DNA of 37,822 nucleotides. Source: Oceanicaulis sp. BBD 1991-10 (lineage in GTDB: Bacteria > Pseudomonadota > Alphaproteobacteria > Caulobacterales > Maricaulaceae). Each line of letters begins with the position of its first letter. Position 1 is the first letter of the stretch. The notes beneath the pieces are model-generated. The model was not told where the DNA came from, did no database searches, and saw only the letters and a program-made list of their open reading frames with translations. Location of the stretch: positions 1 through 37,822 of the forward strand of contig LYSW01000024.1 in the NCBI GenBank assembly GCA_001657295.1. The letters are read 5' to 3'. Below are positions 32,155-37,822 of this stretch, in pieces. The position numbers and the translations under genes are program-made.

Positions 32155-32189
32155 GCGCCTTAAACCCTAGTGTGAGTAGGGTGAGGCGC
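32155..32189 (-). promoter_or_regulatory. Imperfect hairpin in the GAF gene leader
   Basis: GCGCCT-TAA-ACCCTA and TAGGGT-G-AGGCGC can pair along 12 bases with a small internal bulge around a 7-base loop, ending 6 bases before the GAF ATG. It could affect translation or stability of the message. No T-run. Confidence 0.4.
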
Positions 32190-32220
32190 GCAGCCTTCCG
32201 CGAGGTTAACGAGCTGCGCA

Positions 32221-32247
32221 GCCGGCCTCGCCTTGGGCGAGGCCGGC
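32221..32247 (-). terminator. Strong hairpin downstream of sucD
   Basis: GCCGGCCTCGCC and GGCGAGGCCGGC form a perfect 12-pair stem around three bases, beginning 12 bases after the sucD stop. There is no T-run, so termination may be Rho-assisted or the hairpin may protect the message end. Confidence 0.55.
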
Positions 32248-32258
32248 GCGGCTCAAGA

Positions 32259-33167
32259 TCAGCCCTTGAGGACCTCGACCAGGGTCGAGCCCAGCTGGGC
32301 GGGGCTGTCGGACACGACGATGCCGGCCGACTTCATCGCTTCGATCTTGTCCTCAGCGCCGCCTTTGCCGCCGGACACGATGGCGCCGGCATGGCCCATG
32401 GTGCGGCCGGGAGGCGCGGTGCGTCCGGCGATGAAGCCGACCATCGGCTTTTTGCGGCCCTTGGCGGCTTCGTCCTTGAGGAATTGCGCGGCGTCTTCCT
32501 CAGCGGAACCGCCGATCTCGCCAATCATGATGATGGATTGGGTTTCGTCATCGGCCAGGAAGAGATCGAGCATGTCGATGAATTCGGTGCCCTTCACCGG
32601 ATCCCCGCCGATTCCGACCGCGGTGGACTGGCCCAGGCCCGCATTGGTGGTCTGAAAGACCGCTTCATAAGTCAGCGTGCCCGAGCGCGAGACCACGCCC
32701 ACCGAGCCTTTGGAGAAGATCGAGCCGGGCATGATGCCAATCTTGCATTCTTCCGGCGTCAGAACGCCCGGGCAGTTCGGGCCGAGCAGGCGCGAAGAGG
32801 ATTTCTCAAGCGCGGCTTTGACCTTGACCATGTCCATCACAGGAATGCCTTCAGTGATGCAGGTGATCAGTTCGATCCCGGCTTCGATGGCTTCGATGAT
32901 CGCTGCCGCCGCTCCGGCGGGCGGCACATAGACCACAGATGCGTTCGCGCCGGTTTCCGCCTTGCCCTCGGCGACAGAGGCGAAGATCGGCAGTTCGGCC
33001 GCGCCGTCCATGCCGCTGGTCCAGGTCGAGCCGCCCTTCTTGGGGTGGATGCCGCCCACCATCTGGGTGCCGTAATAGGCCAGCGCCTGTTCGGTGTGGA
33101 AGGTGCCGGTTTTGCCGGTCAGGCCCTGAACGAGCACTTTGGTGTTCTTGTCGACGAGAATGGACAT
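32259..33167 (-). CDS. sucD: Succinyl-CoA ligase alpha subunit
   Basis: Alpha subunit of succinyl-CoA synthetase, which makes ATP or GTP from succinyl-CoA. The 302-residue product has the CoA-binding Rossmann domain ([24 protein letters not shown]), the [23 protein letters not shown] region, [32 protein letters not shown] and the active-site phospho-histidine His259 in [13 protein letters not shown]. Length is normal. Its normal partner sucC should precede it but is absent; the ATG at 33167 lies 3 bases after the vapC stop instead. The gene is therefore probably expressed from the vapBC promoter unless an internal promoter exists. Confidence 0.97.
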   Translation of the reverse strand: MSILVDKNTKVLVQGLTGKTGTFHTEQALAYYGTQMVGGIHPKKGGSTWTSGMDGAAELPIFASVAEGKAETGANASVVYVPPAGAAAAIIEAIEAGIELITCITEGIPVMDMVKVKAALEKSSSRLLGPNCPGVLTPEECKIGIMPGSIFSKGSVGVVSRSGTLTYEAVFQTTNAGLGQSTAVGIGGDPVKGTEFIDMLDLFLADDETQSIIMIGEIGGSAEEDAAQFLKDEAAKGRKKPMVGFIAGRTAPPGRTMGHAGAIVSGGKGGAEDKIEAMKSAGIVVSDSPAQLGSTLVEVLKG

Positions 33168-33170
33168 GGA

Positions 33171-33596
33171 TCAGCCTTCTTGTTCAGCCATGAAGTCTTC
33201 GATGAAAGGATTGCAGACGCGCACCGGGCCATACATCTGGCCGTGCCTGAGGTTTTCGGTATAGACGAGGTCGCACTGCGCTTTCTCCGCCGCGCGCAGG
33301 ACCAGGCTCTCCCAATGGGAGACTTGGAATTGTTCGGCCCATTGGAGCGCGGCCCGGATATCGGCGGCTTCGGTCGGGACCACGATTTCTTCCGACAGCA
33401 TGTCGACCCACTGGCGGGCCAGAGGCGCGGACAGGTTCAGGTCGCGGCGCAGCGCGCAATAACACTCCATGAGGATTTGCGGGGAGACCACGACGCGGCG
33501 CGTCCGCAGCAGGGCGCGCGCCGTGTCGACCTTTGAGGTCGCCGTCGCATCCGCCGCGTACAGCAAGATTTTCGTGTCAAAGAAGGCCGCGTTCAC
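33171..33596 (-). CDS. vapC: VapC-type PIN domain toxin
   Basis: Presumed RNase toxin. The 141-residue protein matches the PIN domain layout: FFDTKILLYAAD, SPQILMECYCALRR, QVSHWESLVLRAAEKAQCDLVYTENLRHGQ, VRVCNPF. Acid residues Asp7 and Glu44 are present, but the usual WDAL aspartate is Glu96 and the usual SEDL pair reads Glu114-Asn115, with Lys9 where Asn is common. The metal site may thus be weakened. The GTG at 33596 lies inside the vapB end (20-base overlap). The stop is 3 bases before sucD. Confidence 0.85.
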   Translation of the reverse strand: MNAAFFDTKILLYAADATATSKVDTARALLRTRRVVVSPQILMECYCALRRDLNLSAPLARQWVDMLSEEIVVPTEAADIRAALQWAEQFQVSHWESLVLRAAEKAQCDLVYTENLRHGQMYGPVRVCNPFIEDFMAEQEG

Positions 33597-33858
33597 GCAT
33601 CACCTCATCGTGGAACGCATCCCGGTCGAACTTCGCGTCTTCGCCGGTCTGGCCACCGGGCTTTGAGCGCTCCGCATCGACAGCTTTGAACAGGCCGAGC
33701 CAGGCCTCGGCGCGTCTGGCGTCGGCCGTCTCCCGGCGCACTTCTCGGTCGAGGAATTCACGCACCATCGCGTTGACGCTGGTCCGGCGCATCGCGGCGA
33801 GCACCCGGGCCTTGTCCAGCAGGTCTTCATCAATGGCGAGGGTGATATTCTTCGTCAC
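33577..33858 (-). CDS. vapB: VapB-type antitoxin
   Basis: A 93-residue antitoxin with an N-terminal ribbon-helix-helix DNA-binding region (MTKNITLAIDEDLLDKARVL, AAMRRTSVNAMVREFL) and a charged C-terminal tail (EAWLGLFKAVDAERSKPGGQ, DRDAFHDEVMRERGLL) that should wrap and inhibit the toxin. The GTG at 33858 has GGAG at 9 bases. Longer readings upstream run antisense-like through the ECF gene end and are rejected. The repeat-rich sequence just upstream (33868-33902) is the expected operator. Confidence 0.86.
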   Translation of the reverse strand: MTKNITLAIDEDLLDKARVLAAMRRTSVNAMVREFLDREVRRETADARRAEAWLGLFKAVDAERSKPGGQTGEDAKFDRDAFHDEVMRERGLL

Positions 33859-33867
33859 CGCAGCTCG

Positions 33868-33902
33868 CTCCACATAATATGCGCTACACATAATATGTGG
33901 AG
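33868..33902 (-). promoter_or_regulatory. vapBC operator and promoter region
   Basis: CTCCACATA (33868-33876) and TATGTGGAG (33894-33902) are a perfect 9-bp inverted repeat. Inside it ACATAATATG occurs twice as a direct repeat (33872-33881 and 33888-33897), each copy containing the small dyad CATA-A-TATG. The spacing of 16 bases fits two RHH dimers side by side. The minus-strand TATTAT sequences can serve as -10. It ends 9 bases before the vapB GTG. Confidence 0.75.
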
Positions 33903-33922
33903 ATGGTCTGAGCAAGCCGCGG

Positions 33923-35158
33923 TCAGAGCGTCGCGGCCTTGTCCTGAAGGTGCTGGCGCACCGCCGGATCCGCGCTGAGCGCCGCCGCGCGTCGGTACGC
34001 CTTGCGGGCGCCGTCCGGGTCGCCGGCTTCCCTGCGCCAATGGGCCAGCGCCGCCCAATAAGGTTGGTAGTCCTCGCTGCGGTCCGCCAGGCCTGCGAGC
34101 TGCGACAGCGCCGCAGCGGCGCCGAAGGCTTCGCCATGGGCGCTCGCGCGTGCCACCTGGCCGCCCAGGGTCGGCGCCCGAAGCTCAAGCGCGTCATAGA
34201 GCGCGGCGGCGGCCGGCCAGTTGGTGCGGCCCGTCAGGCGCCGCTCGGCATGGACCGACTGGATCGCGGCCTCGAGCGCATAGCGGCGCGGCGGACCGAG
34301 CTGCAACGCCCGCCGCAAAGCGGTCTCGGCGGTTTCGATCCGGTGACCATGCCAGAGCGCTGGATTCTGCTCCGCAAGCGGGACGAACGCCCCTTCGCTG
34401 TCGCGCCGCGCCGGCGCGCGCGCCTCGCAATGTTCGATCAGGGCATGAAGGCCCAGCGCCTCGCCCGATTCAGGCGCAAGACGCGTCAGCAGCGCGGCGA
34501 GATAAGCGGCTTCGTCTGTGAGGCCGCGCACCGGTCCGTCCTCGATGCCCAGCGCGTCCCAGCCCGTCCCGTAAGCGGCGTAGATCGCGCCCAGGACGGC
34601 ATCAAGCCGTTCCGGCAAGGCGTGCGAAGCGGGCAGCTCAAACACTGCGCCGGCCTTGCGCAGCCGGGCCTTCCCGCGCGACAGACGTTGGCCCATGGCC
34701 GCGGGGCTCACCAGGAAGGCCGCGCCGATCCGTGCGGCGTCAAGGCCGAGCACCGCCTGCAGCATCAAGGGCGTGTGCAGCGCTGGATCGAGCGCCGGAT
34801 GGGCGCAGGCCAGCATCAGGCGCAGCCGCTCATCGGGTAAGCCGCCCGTATCGGATTGCTGCGCCAACTCCTCCACAACGCGCGTGATCTGCGGAACGGC
34901 GTCGCGCCGCACGGCGCTGCGCCGCGCGGCGTCGATCAAGCGCCGCCGCGCCGTGGTCAGAAGCCAGGCGTCCGGGCGATCCGGAGCTCCGCGTTCCGGC
35001 CAAACTCTCAGCGCTGTCTCAAACGCGTCGGCGAGGGCGTCCTCGGCGGCTGTCAGATCGCCGCTGCGGCGGGCCAGCACGGCGACCAGACGGCCATAGG
35101 CGTGCCGGGCGACGGCCTCCGCCGCCGCCCGCGCCGCGGTCTCAGGATTCCCCGCCAA
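33923..35158 (-). CDS. ECF sigma factor (ECF42-like) with C-terminal extension
   Basis: RNA polymerase sigma factor of the large ECF group paired with DGPF proteins. The 411-residue product has sigma region 2 (YGRLVAVLARRSGDLTAAEDALADAFETALRVWPERG, AWLLTTARRRLIDAARR), region 4 (PLMLQAVLGLDAARIGAAFLVSPAAMGQRLSRGKARLRKAG) and a long C-terminal domain of TPR-like helices ending in WRREAGDPDGARKAYRRAAAL, as in ECF42, where it is known to be needed for activity. The TTG at 35158 overlaps the preceding gene by 17 bases. No anti-sigma factor gene is seen. Confidence 0.88.
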   Translation of the reverse strand: MAGNPETAARAAAEAVARHAYGRLVAVLARRSGDLTAAEDALADAFETALRVWPERGAPDRPDAWLLTTARRRLIDAARRSAVRRDAVPQITRVVEELAQQSDTGGLPDERLRLMLACAHPALDPALHTPLMLQAVLGLDAARIGAAFLVSPAAMGQRLSRGKARLRKAGAVFELPASHALPERLDAVLGAIYAAYGTGWDALGIEDGPVRGLTDEAAYLAALLTRLAPESGEALGLHALIEHCEARAPARRDSEGAFVPLAEQNPALWHGHRIETAETALRRALQLGPPRRYALEAAIQSVHAERRLTGRTNWPAAAALYDALELRAPTLGGQVARASAHGEAFGAAAALSQLAGLADRSEDYQPYWAALAHWRREAGDPDGARKAYRRAAALSADPAVRQHLQDKAATL

Positions 35159-35489
35159 AGTCGGGCGCCTGCCGCACTTCGATTTGATCGCCGGGCAGGC
35201 GCGGACATCGCGCCGCCCAATCCAGGGCCGAGGCTTCATCGGCCGCTTCGATGATGTAGAAGCCGCCCAGCTGTTCCTTGGTGTCGGCATAGGGACCGTC
35301 AACCACACCCGCGTCGGTGACGCGTTTCGCCGTGGCGCTGGGCGCCAGCGGCTCGCCGGCCACAAGGGCCTTCGCCGCCGTGAGCGCCTCGGTATAGGCG
35401 CCGTGCTGGCCGATGACGTCGGCCTGCGCCGCATCGTCCAGCGCGTCCCATTGCGCTTCCGCGCCGTAGATCAGAAGAGCGAATTTCAT
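35142..35489 (-). CDS. DGPF/YCII family protein (second copy)
   Basis: A 115-residue small ferredoxin-like fold protein with the hallmark DGPYADTKEQLGGFYIIEA near residue 64. It starts MKFALLIYGAEAQWDAL and has GEPLAPSATAKRV. Family members are linked to ECF41/ECF42 sigma factors; their reaction is unknown, and a chemical sensing or processing role has been suggested. ATG at 35489 overlaps the stop of the upstream copy (ATGA), and its stop overlaps the sigma factor start, so the three genes form one tightly coupled operon. Confidence 0.88.
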   Translation of the reverse strand: MKFALLIYGAEAQWDALDDAAQADVIGQHGAYTEALTAAKALVAGEPLAPSATAKRVTDAGVVDGPYADTKEQLGGFYIIEAADEASALDWAARCPRLPGDQIEVRQAPDFGGES

Positions 35490-35851
35490 GACTGCATCTC
35501 CGGGATTTCGGCCATCGGCTGAACCGGCCGCACTTCCACCGCGCCGGCCGCCGCAGCGGGGCTGCGTTCGGCCCAGGTGAGCGCGTCTTCCAGGCTGTCC
35601 GCCTCAATGATGGCGAAGCCGCCCAGTTGCTCCTTGGTGTCGGCATACGGTCCGTCCTGGACCTCTCGGCCCTTGCCGTCGACGCGCAGCACCGCGCCGG
35701 TCTCCGGGCCTTTCAGACAGGCGCCGGACTGAGTCTTGTCGCCCAGGGCGCCGAAATAGGCCGACCAGGTCGACCAGTAGGCGGCCGCCTTCTCACCGGT
35801 GCGTTCCGCGAAGGCTTCTGGGGTTTCATGAAAGATGATGGCGAACTGCAT
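35486..35851 (-). CDS. DGPF/YCII family protein (first copy)
   Basis: A 121-residue paralogue of the next gene, sharing the block DGPYADTKEQLGGFAIIEADS. It starts MQFAIIFHETPEAFAERTGEKAAAYWSTW at the ATG at 35851, with GGAGAG upstream; longer readings add only leader sequence. First gene of the operon, with the predicted ECF-type promoter 35907-35933 upstream. Confidence 0.88.
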   Translation of the reverse strand: MQFAIIFHETPEAFAERTGEKAAAYWSTWSAYFGALGDKTQSGACLKGPETGAVLRVDGKGREVQDGPYADTKEQLGGFAIIEADSLEDALTWAERSPAAAAGAVEVRPVQPMAEIPEMQS

Positions 35852-35906
35852 GACAGTCTCTCCGTCTTGTCCGCGCCGCGGACCCACTCTGCGGCGTCGA
35901 CTGTAA

Positions 35907-35933
35907 GACGTTTGAGACCGGCATGCTTCGACA
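35907..35933 (-). promoter_or_regulatory. Predicted ECF42-type autoregulatory promoter
   Basis: On the minus strand TGTCGA (35928-35933), 17 bases and CGTC (35907-35910) match the -35 TGTCGA and -10 CG(A/T)C motif that, from memory, is described for ECF42 targets. It sits 56 bases before the ATG of the first DGPF gene. Confidence 0.55.
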
Positions 35934-35953
35934 CCGGCTCGAAAAAAATGTCG

Positions 35954-36712
35954 CTAGAGCTTCAGACCGGTGTGGATGGCGGCGATCCCGCCGGACAGAT
36001 TCGTAACCGAAACGCGCGCAAAACCTGCGTCTTCCAGCTCCTTGGCGAAGACGTGCTGAGGCGGGAATTTGCGGATGGATTCGACCAGATACTGATAGCT
36101 GTCGCGGTCCTTCGCGATCCATTCGCCCAGCTTGGGGATCGCGTTGAACGACCAGGCGTCATAGACGCGCGCCAACGCCCGCGATGTCGGGCGGGAGAAT
36201 TCCAGGCAGACGAAGCGCCCCCCGGGCTTGAGCACCCGGTGCATGTCCTTCAGCGCGGCGTCGCGATTGGTCACATTCCGGATGCCGAAACCGATGGTGA
36301 CGGCATGGGCGATTTCACTGGCGAAGGGCAGGCATTCCGCGTTCGCCGTCGCCCAGCTCAGGCGATCGCGTCCGCCACGCTTCAGGCCGGAGCGCAGCAT
36401 GGCTTCATTGATGTCCGCGACCACCGCTTCGGCGCTGTCGCCGCCGCGGCGGGCCTGGGCGGCGTCGGCGCGGTCCAGGAAGGCGCGGGCGATGTCGCCC
36501 GTTCCGCCGGCGACGTCGATCAAGCGTGCGCCCGGGCGCGGGTTCGCCTTGGTCACCGTGATGTCTTTCCAGACCCGGTGCACGCCCAGGCTCATGAAGT
36601 CATTCATCAGGTCGTAGCGGCGGGCGCTGGAATCGAAGACCCGGCGGACCAGGCCCTGCTTGGCGCCGCGCTCGACCTGCTTGAAGCCGAAGGAAACCGT
36701 GTCATTGCTCAT
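35954..36712 (-). CDS. ubiE: Ubiquinone/menaquinone C-methyltransferase UbiE
   Basis: SAM-dependent methyltransferase of the ubiquinone pathway. The 252-residue product has FGFKQVERGAKQGLVRRVFDSSARRYDLMNDFMSLGVHRVWKD, the SAM loop LIDVAGGTGDIA, NEAMLRSG and FGIRNVTNRDAALKDMHRVLKPGGRFVCLEFSRP, all hallmarks of UbiE. ATG at 36712. In alphaproteobacteria mutM and ubiE are typically divergent neighbours; here an unknown gene lies between them. After its stop the sequence has a T-rich stretch on the minus strand but no good hairpin. Confidence 0.96.
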   Translation of the reverse strand: MSNDTVSFGFKQVERGAKQGLVRRVFDSSARRYDLMNDFMSLGVHRVWKDITVTKANPRPGARLIDVAGGTGDIARAFLDRADAAQARRGGDSAEAVVADINEAMLRSGLKRGGRDRLSWATANAECLPFASEIAHAVTIGFGIRNVTNRDAALKDMHRVLKPGGRFVCLEFSRPTSRALARVYDAWSFNAIPKLGEWIAKDRDSYQYLVESIRKFPPQHVFAKELEDAGFARVSVTNLSGGIAAIHTGLKL

Positions 36713-36787
36713 GACCGGCAAACTAGGGCGGGTGGGGCGTGAGCGCCAGCATGAGGCGCTGCGGCGTTTTGCGGGACGTCATCGGCG

Positions 36788-37429
36788 TCAGGCTGACGAA
36801 CGCAACGCCGCTTCGCCGGTGACATAGGTGAAGCGGGTGAAGCCGGGGGCGTCCCGCCAGCTGTCTTCCCCGCCGGAGCCGTAGAACGCCAGCATCACCC
36901 GCTCGCCCTTCGGCGCGAAGGCGCTGATCCGGAAGGCGCAGGCCTCCGCCAGGCTCATTTCGCCGATCCGGCGGCCCGGATCGTCCATGCCGGCGAGCAG
37001 CTTCAGACCCGCGCGCGCCTGCGCAAGCCGGTCACAGGCCCGCGCCAAGGCCGGCCATCCGCCCTTCCAGACGCATTCCGCCGCGAGGTTCTGCGCCAGC
37101 AACCGGCCGCCGTCGGCTGGATAGACGCGCCAGGCGACGTCATAGAGCGGATGCTCTCCCGCACGCACGCGGCTTTGGCCCAACAGGCTCGCCGCGCGCC
37201 AGTGCGCCGCGACGACATGGATGTCGTCCGTTCCCGCCGGATTCGGCAATCGGGCGTCGACCGCGTCTCTGACCAGGCGGGCGAAATGATCGGTCCAAGG
37301 ATGGTCTGCGGCCGGAAACAGGCCCGGGTGATCCATCGCGCCGCGGATTTCGGTCAGGCGTCGAAGCGCATCCAGCACGATGTCGGCCGCTGCATCGGCG
37401 CCGATCAGGCTCGCCCCGCCGGTCGGCAT
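36788..37429 (-). CDS. Hypothetical protein between ubiE and mutM
   Basis: I do not recognise this 213-residue protein. It starts MPTGGASLIGADAAADIVLDALRRL and contains PLYDVAWRVYPADGGRLLAQNLAAE, WPALARACDRLAQARAGLKLLAGM and a basic-hydrophobic tail LAFYGSGGEDSWRDAPGF. No signal peptide, membrane segment or catalytic motif is visible. The ATG at 37429 has GGGGAGAG at 7 bases, so it is probably real. It is divergent from mutM by only 42 bases and co-directional with ubiE (75-base gap). Confidence 0.6.
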   Translation of the reverse strand: MPTGGASLIGADAAADIVLDALRRLTEIRGAMDHPGLFPAADHPWTDHFARLVRDAVDARLPNPAGTDDIHVVAAHWRAASLLGQSRVRAGEHPLYDVAWRVYPADGGRLLAQNLAAECVWKGGWPALARACDRLAQARAGLKLLAGMDDPGRRIGEMSLAEACAFRISAFAPKGERVMLAFYGSGGEDSWRDAPGFTRFTYVTGEAALRSSA

Positions 37430-37471
37430 CGCTAATCTCTCCCCTCAACCTGTCCCTCAGGAGTCAGCCTG

Positions 37472-37822
37472 ATGCCTGAATTGCCAGAAGTCGAGACCGT
37501 CCGGCGCGGACTGGTTCCCGCCATGGAGAAGCGTCGCATATTGAGCGCACGAGCCAATCGGCCGGATTTGCGCTTTCCCTTTCCCGAGCGATTTGCAGAG
37601 CGTCTGGCCGGAACCCGGGTCGAACGGCTGGACCGGCGGGCGAAATATCTTCTGGCGCGCCTGGGCTCGGGCGAGACCCTGCTGATGCATCTGGGCATGT
37701 CGGGCCGCTTCTCCATCCACGCCGAGGATATCGCCCGCCAGCCCGGTGATTTTGTCTATGCGCCGGCCGCCGACCCCAAGCATGACCACGTCGTCTTCGA
37801 GCTCGAAGGCGGGGTCCGGGTG
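37472..37822 (+). CDS. mutM: Formamidopyrimidine-DNA glycosylase, 5' part
   Basis: Base excision repair enzyme that removes 8-oxoguanine and formamidopyrimidines. The first 117 residues are present before the window ends. They begin [14 protein letters not shown], with the catalytic N-terminal proline (Pro2 after Met removal) and Glu3, then [21 protein letters not shown] and [11 protein letters not shown] typical of the N-terminal domain. AGGAG is 8 bases before the ATG at 37472. The C-terminal zinc finger is beyond the window. Confidence 0.97.
   Translation, partial: MPELPEVETVRRGLVPAMEKRRILSARANRPDLRFPFPERFAERLAGTRVERLDRRAKYLLARLGSGETLLMHLGMSGRFSIHAEDIARQPGDFVYAPAADPKHDHVVFELEGGVRV

Noticed and set aside
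33859-34197. N-terminal extension of vapB
   Set aside because: Runs through the end of the ECF gene in another frame with arginine-rich composition; the GTG at 33858 has a ribosome site and a canonical antitoxin N-terminus.

Overview
The window is GC-rich, densely packed bacterial chromosome with no rRNA, tRNA, CRISPR array or insertion sequence that I could find. Gene content and order (obgE-proB-nadD-rsfS-rlmH-EnvC-S41 peptidase-deacetylase-rppH, F1 genes without Fo genes, DUF484-xerC, sucA-sucB near lpdA, mutM divergent from ubiE) point to an alphaproteobacterium. The Caulobacter-like promoter elements and protein sequences suggest a stalked or marine Caulobacterales/Maricaulales relative (Hyphomonadaceae/Maricaulaceae type). 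The placement is inferred from the sequence, not from a database search. No gene-free stretch exceeds 300 bases; the longest, about 250 bases, is the atp operon leader.

Layout. 1-439: broken or frameshifted hypothetical gene (minus). 560-9655: housekeeping run on plus: obgE, proB, nadD, an inserted egtD, rsfS, rlmH, an EnvC-like factor, an S41 protease, a divergent polysaccharide deacetylase and rppH. 9763-11304: exported serine hydrolase. 11434-17244 (minus): a small secreted protein, then the F1 ATP synthase operon atpH-A-G-D-orf-C, with an extra four-cysteine protein between atpD and atpC and a strong terminator. 17493-20163 (minus): a P-loop kinase-like protein and priA. 20263-21866: DUF484 and xerC. 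21990-22927: a membrane protein and winged-helix regulator pair behind a perfect AT-rich inverted repeat. 22924-26813 (minus): GNAT, lpdA, two small membrane proteins and a DUF6090-like protein. 26913-31468 (minus): sucB (two lipoyl domains) and sucA. 31588-33858 (minus): a lone GAF protein, sucD and vapBC. 33923-35851 (minus): an ECF42-like sigma factor with two DGPF/YCII proteins. 35954-37429: ubiE and an unrecognised gene. 37472-end: mutM (truncated by the window).

How they work together. The left block combines ribosome maturation (ObgE, RsfS, RlmH), proline and NAD synthesis and envelope remodelling. The centre is energy conversion: F1 ATPase, 2-oxoglutarate dehydrogenase (E1, E2, E3) and the alpha subunit of succinyl-CoA ligase. 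The points most worth following up are: sucD placed 3 bases behind a vapBC toxin-antitoxin module with no sucC nearby; a cysteine-rich protein inside the atp operon; an atp promoter overlapped by a 16-bp palindrome and followed by an attenuator-like hairpin; a predicted ECF42-type autoregulatory promoter; and the inverted-repeat operator of the membrane protein/regulator pair.
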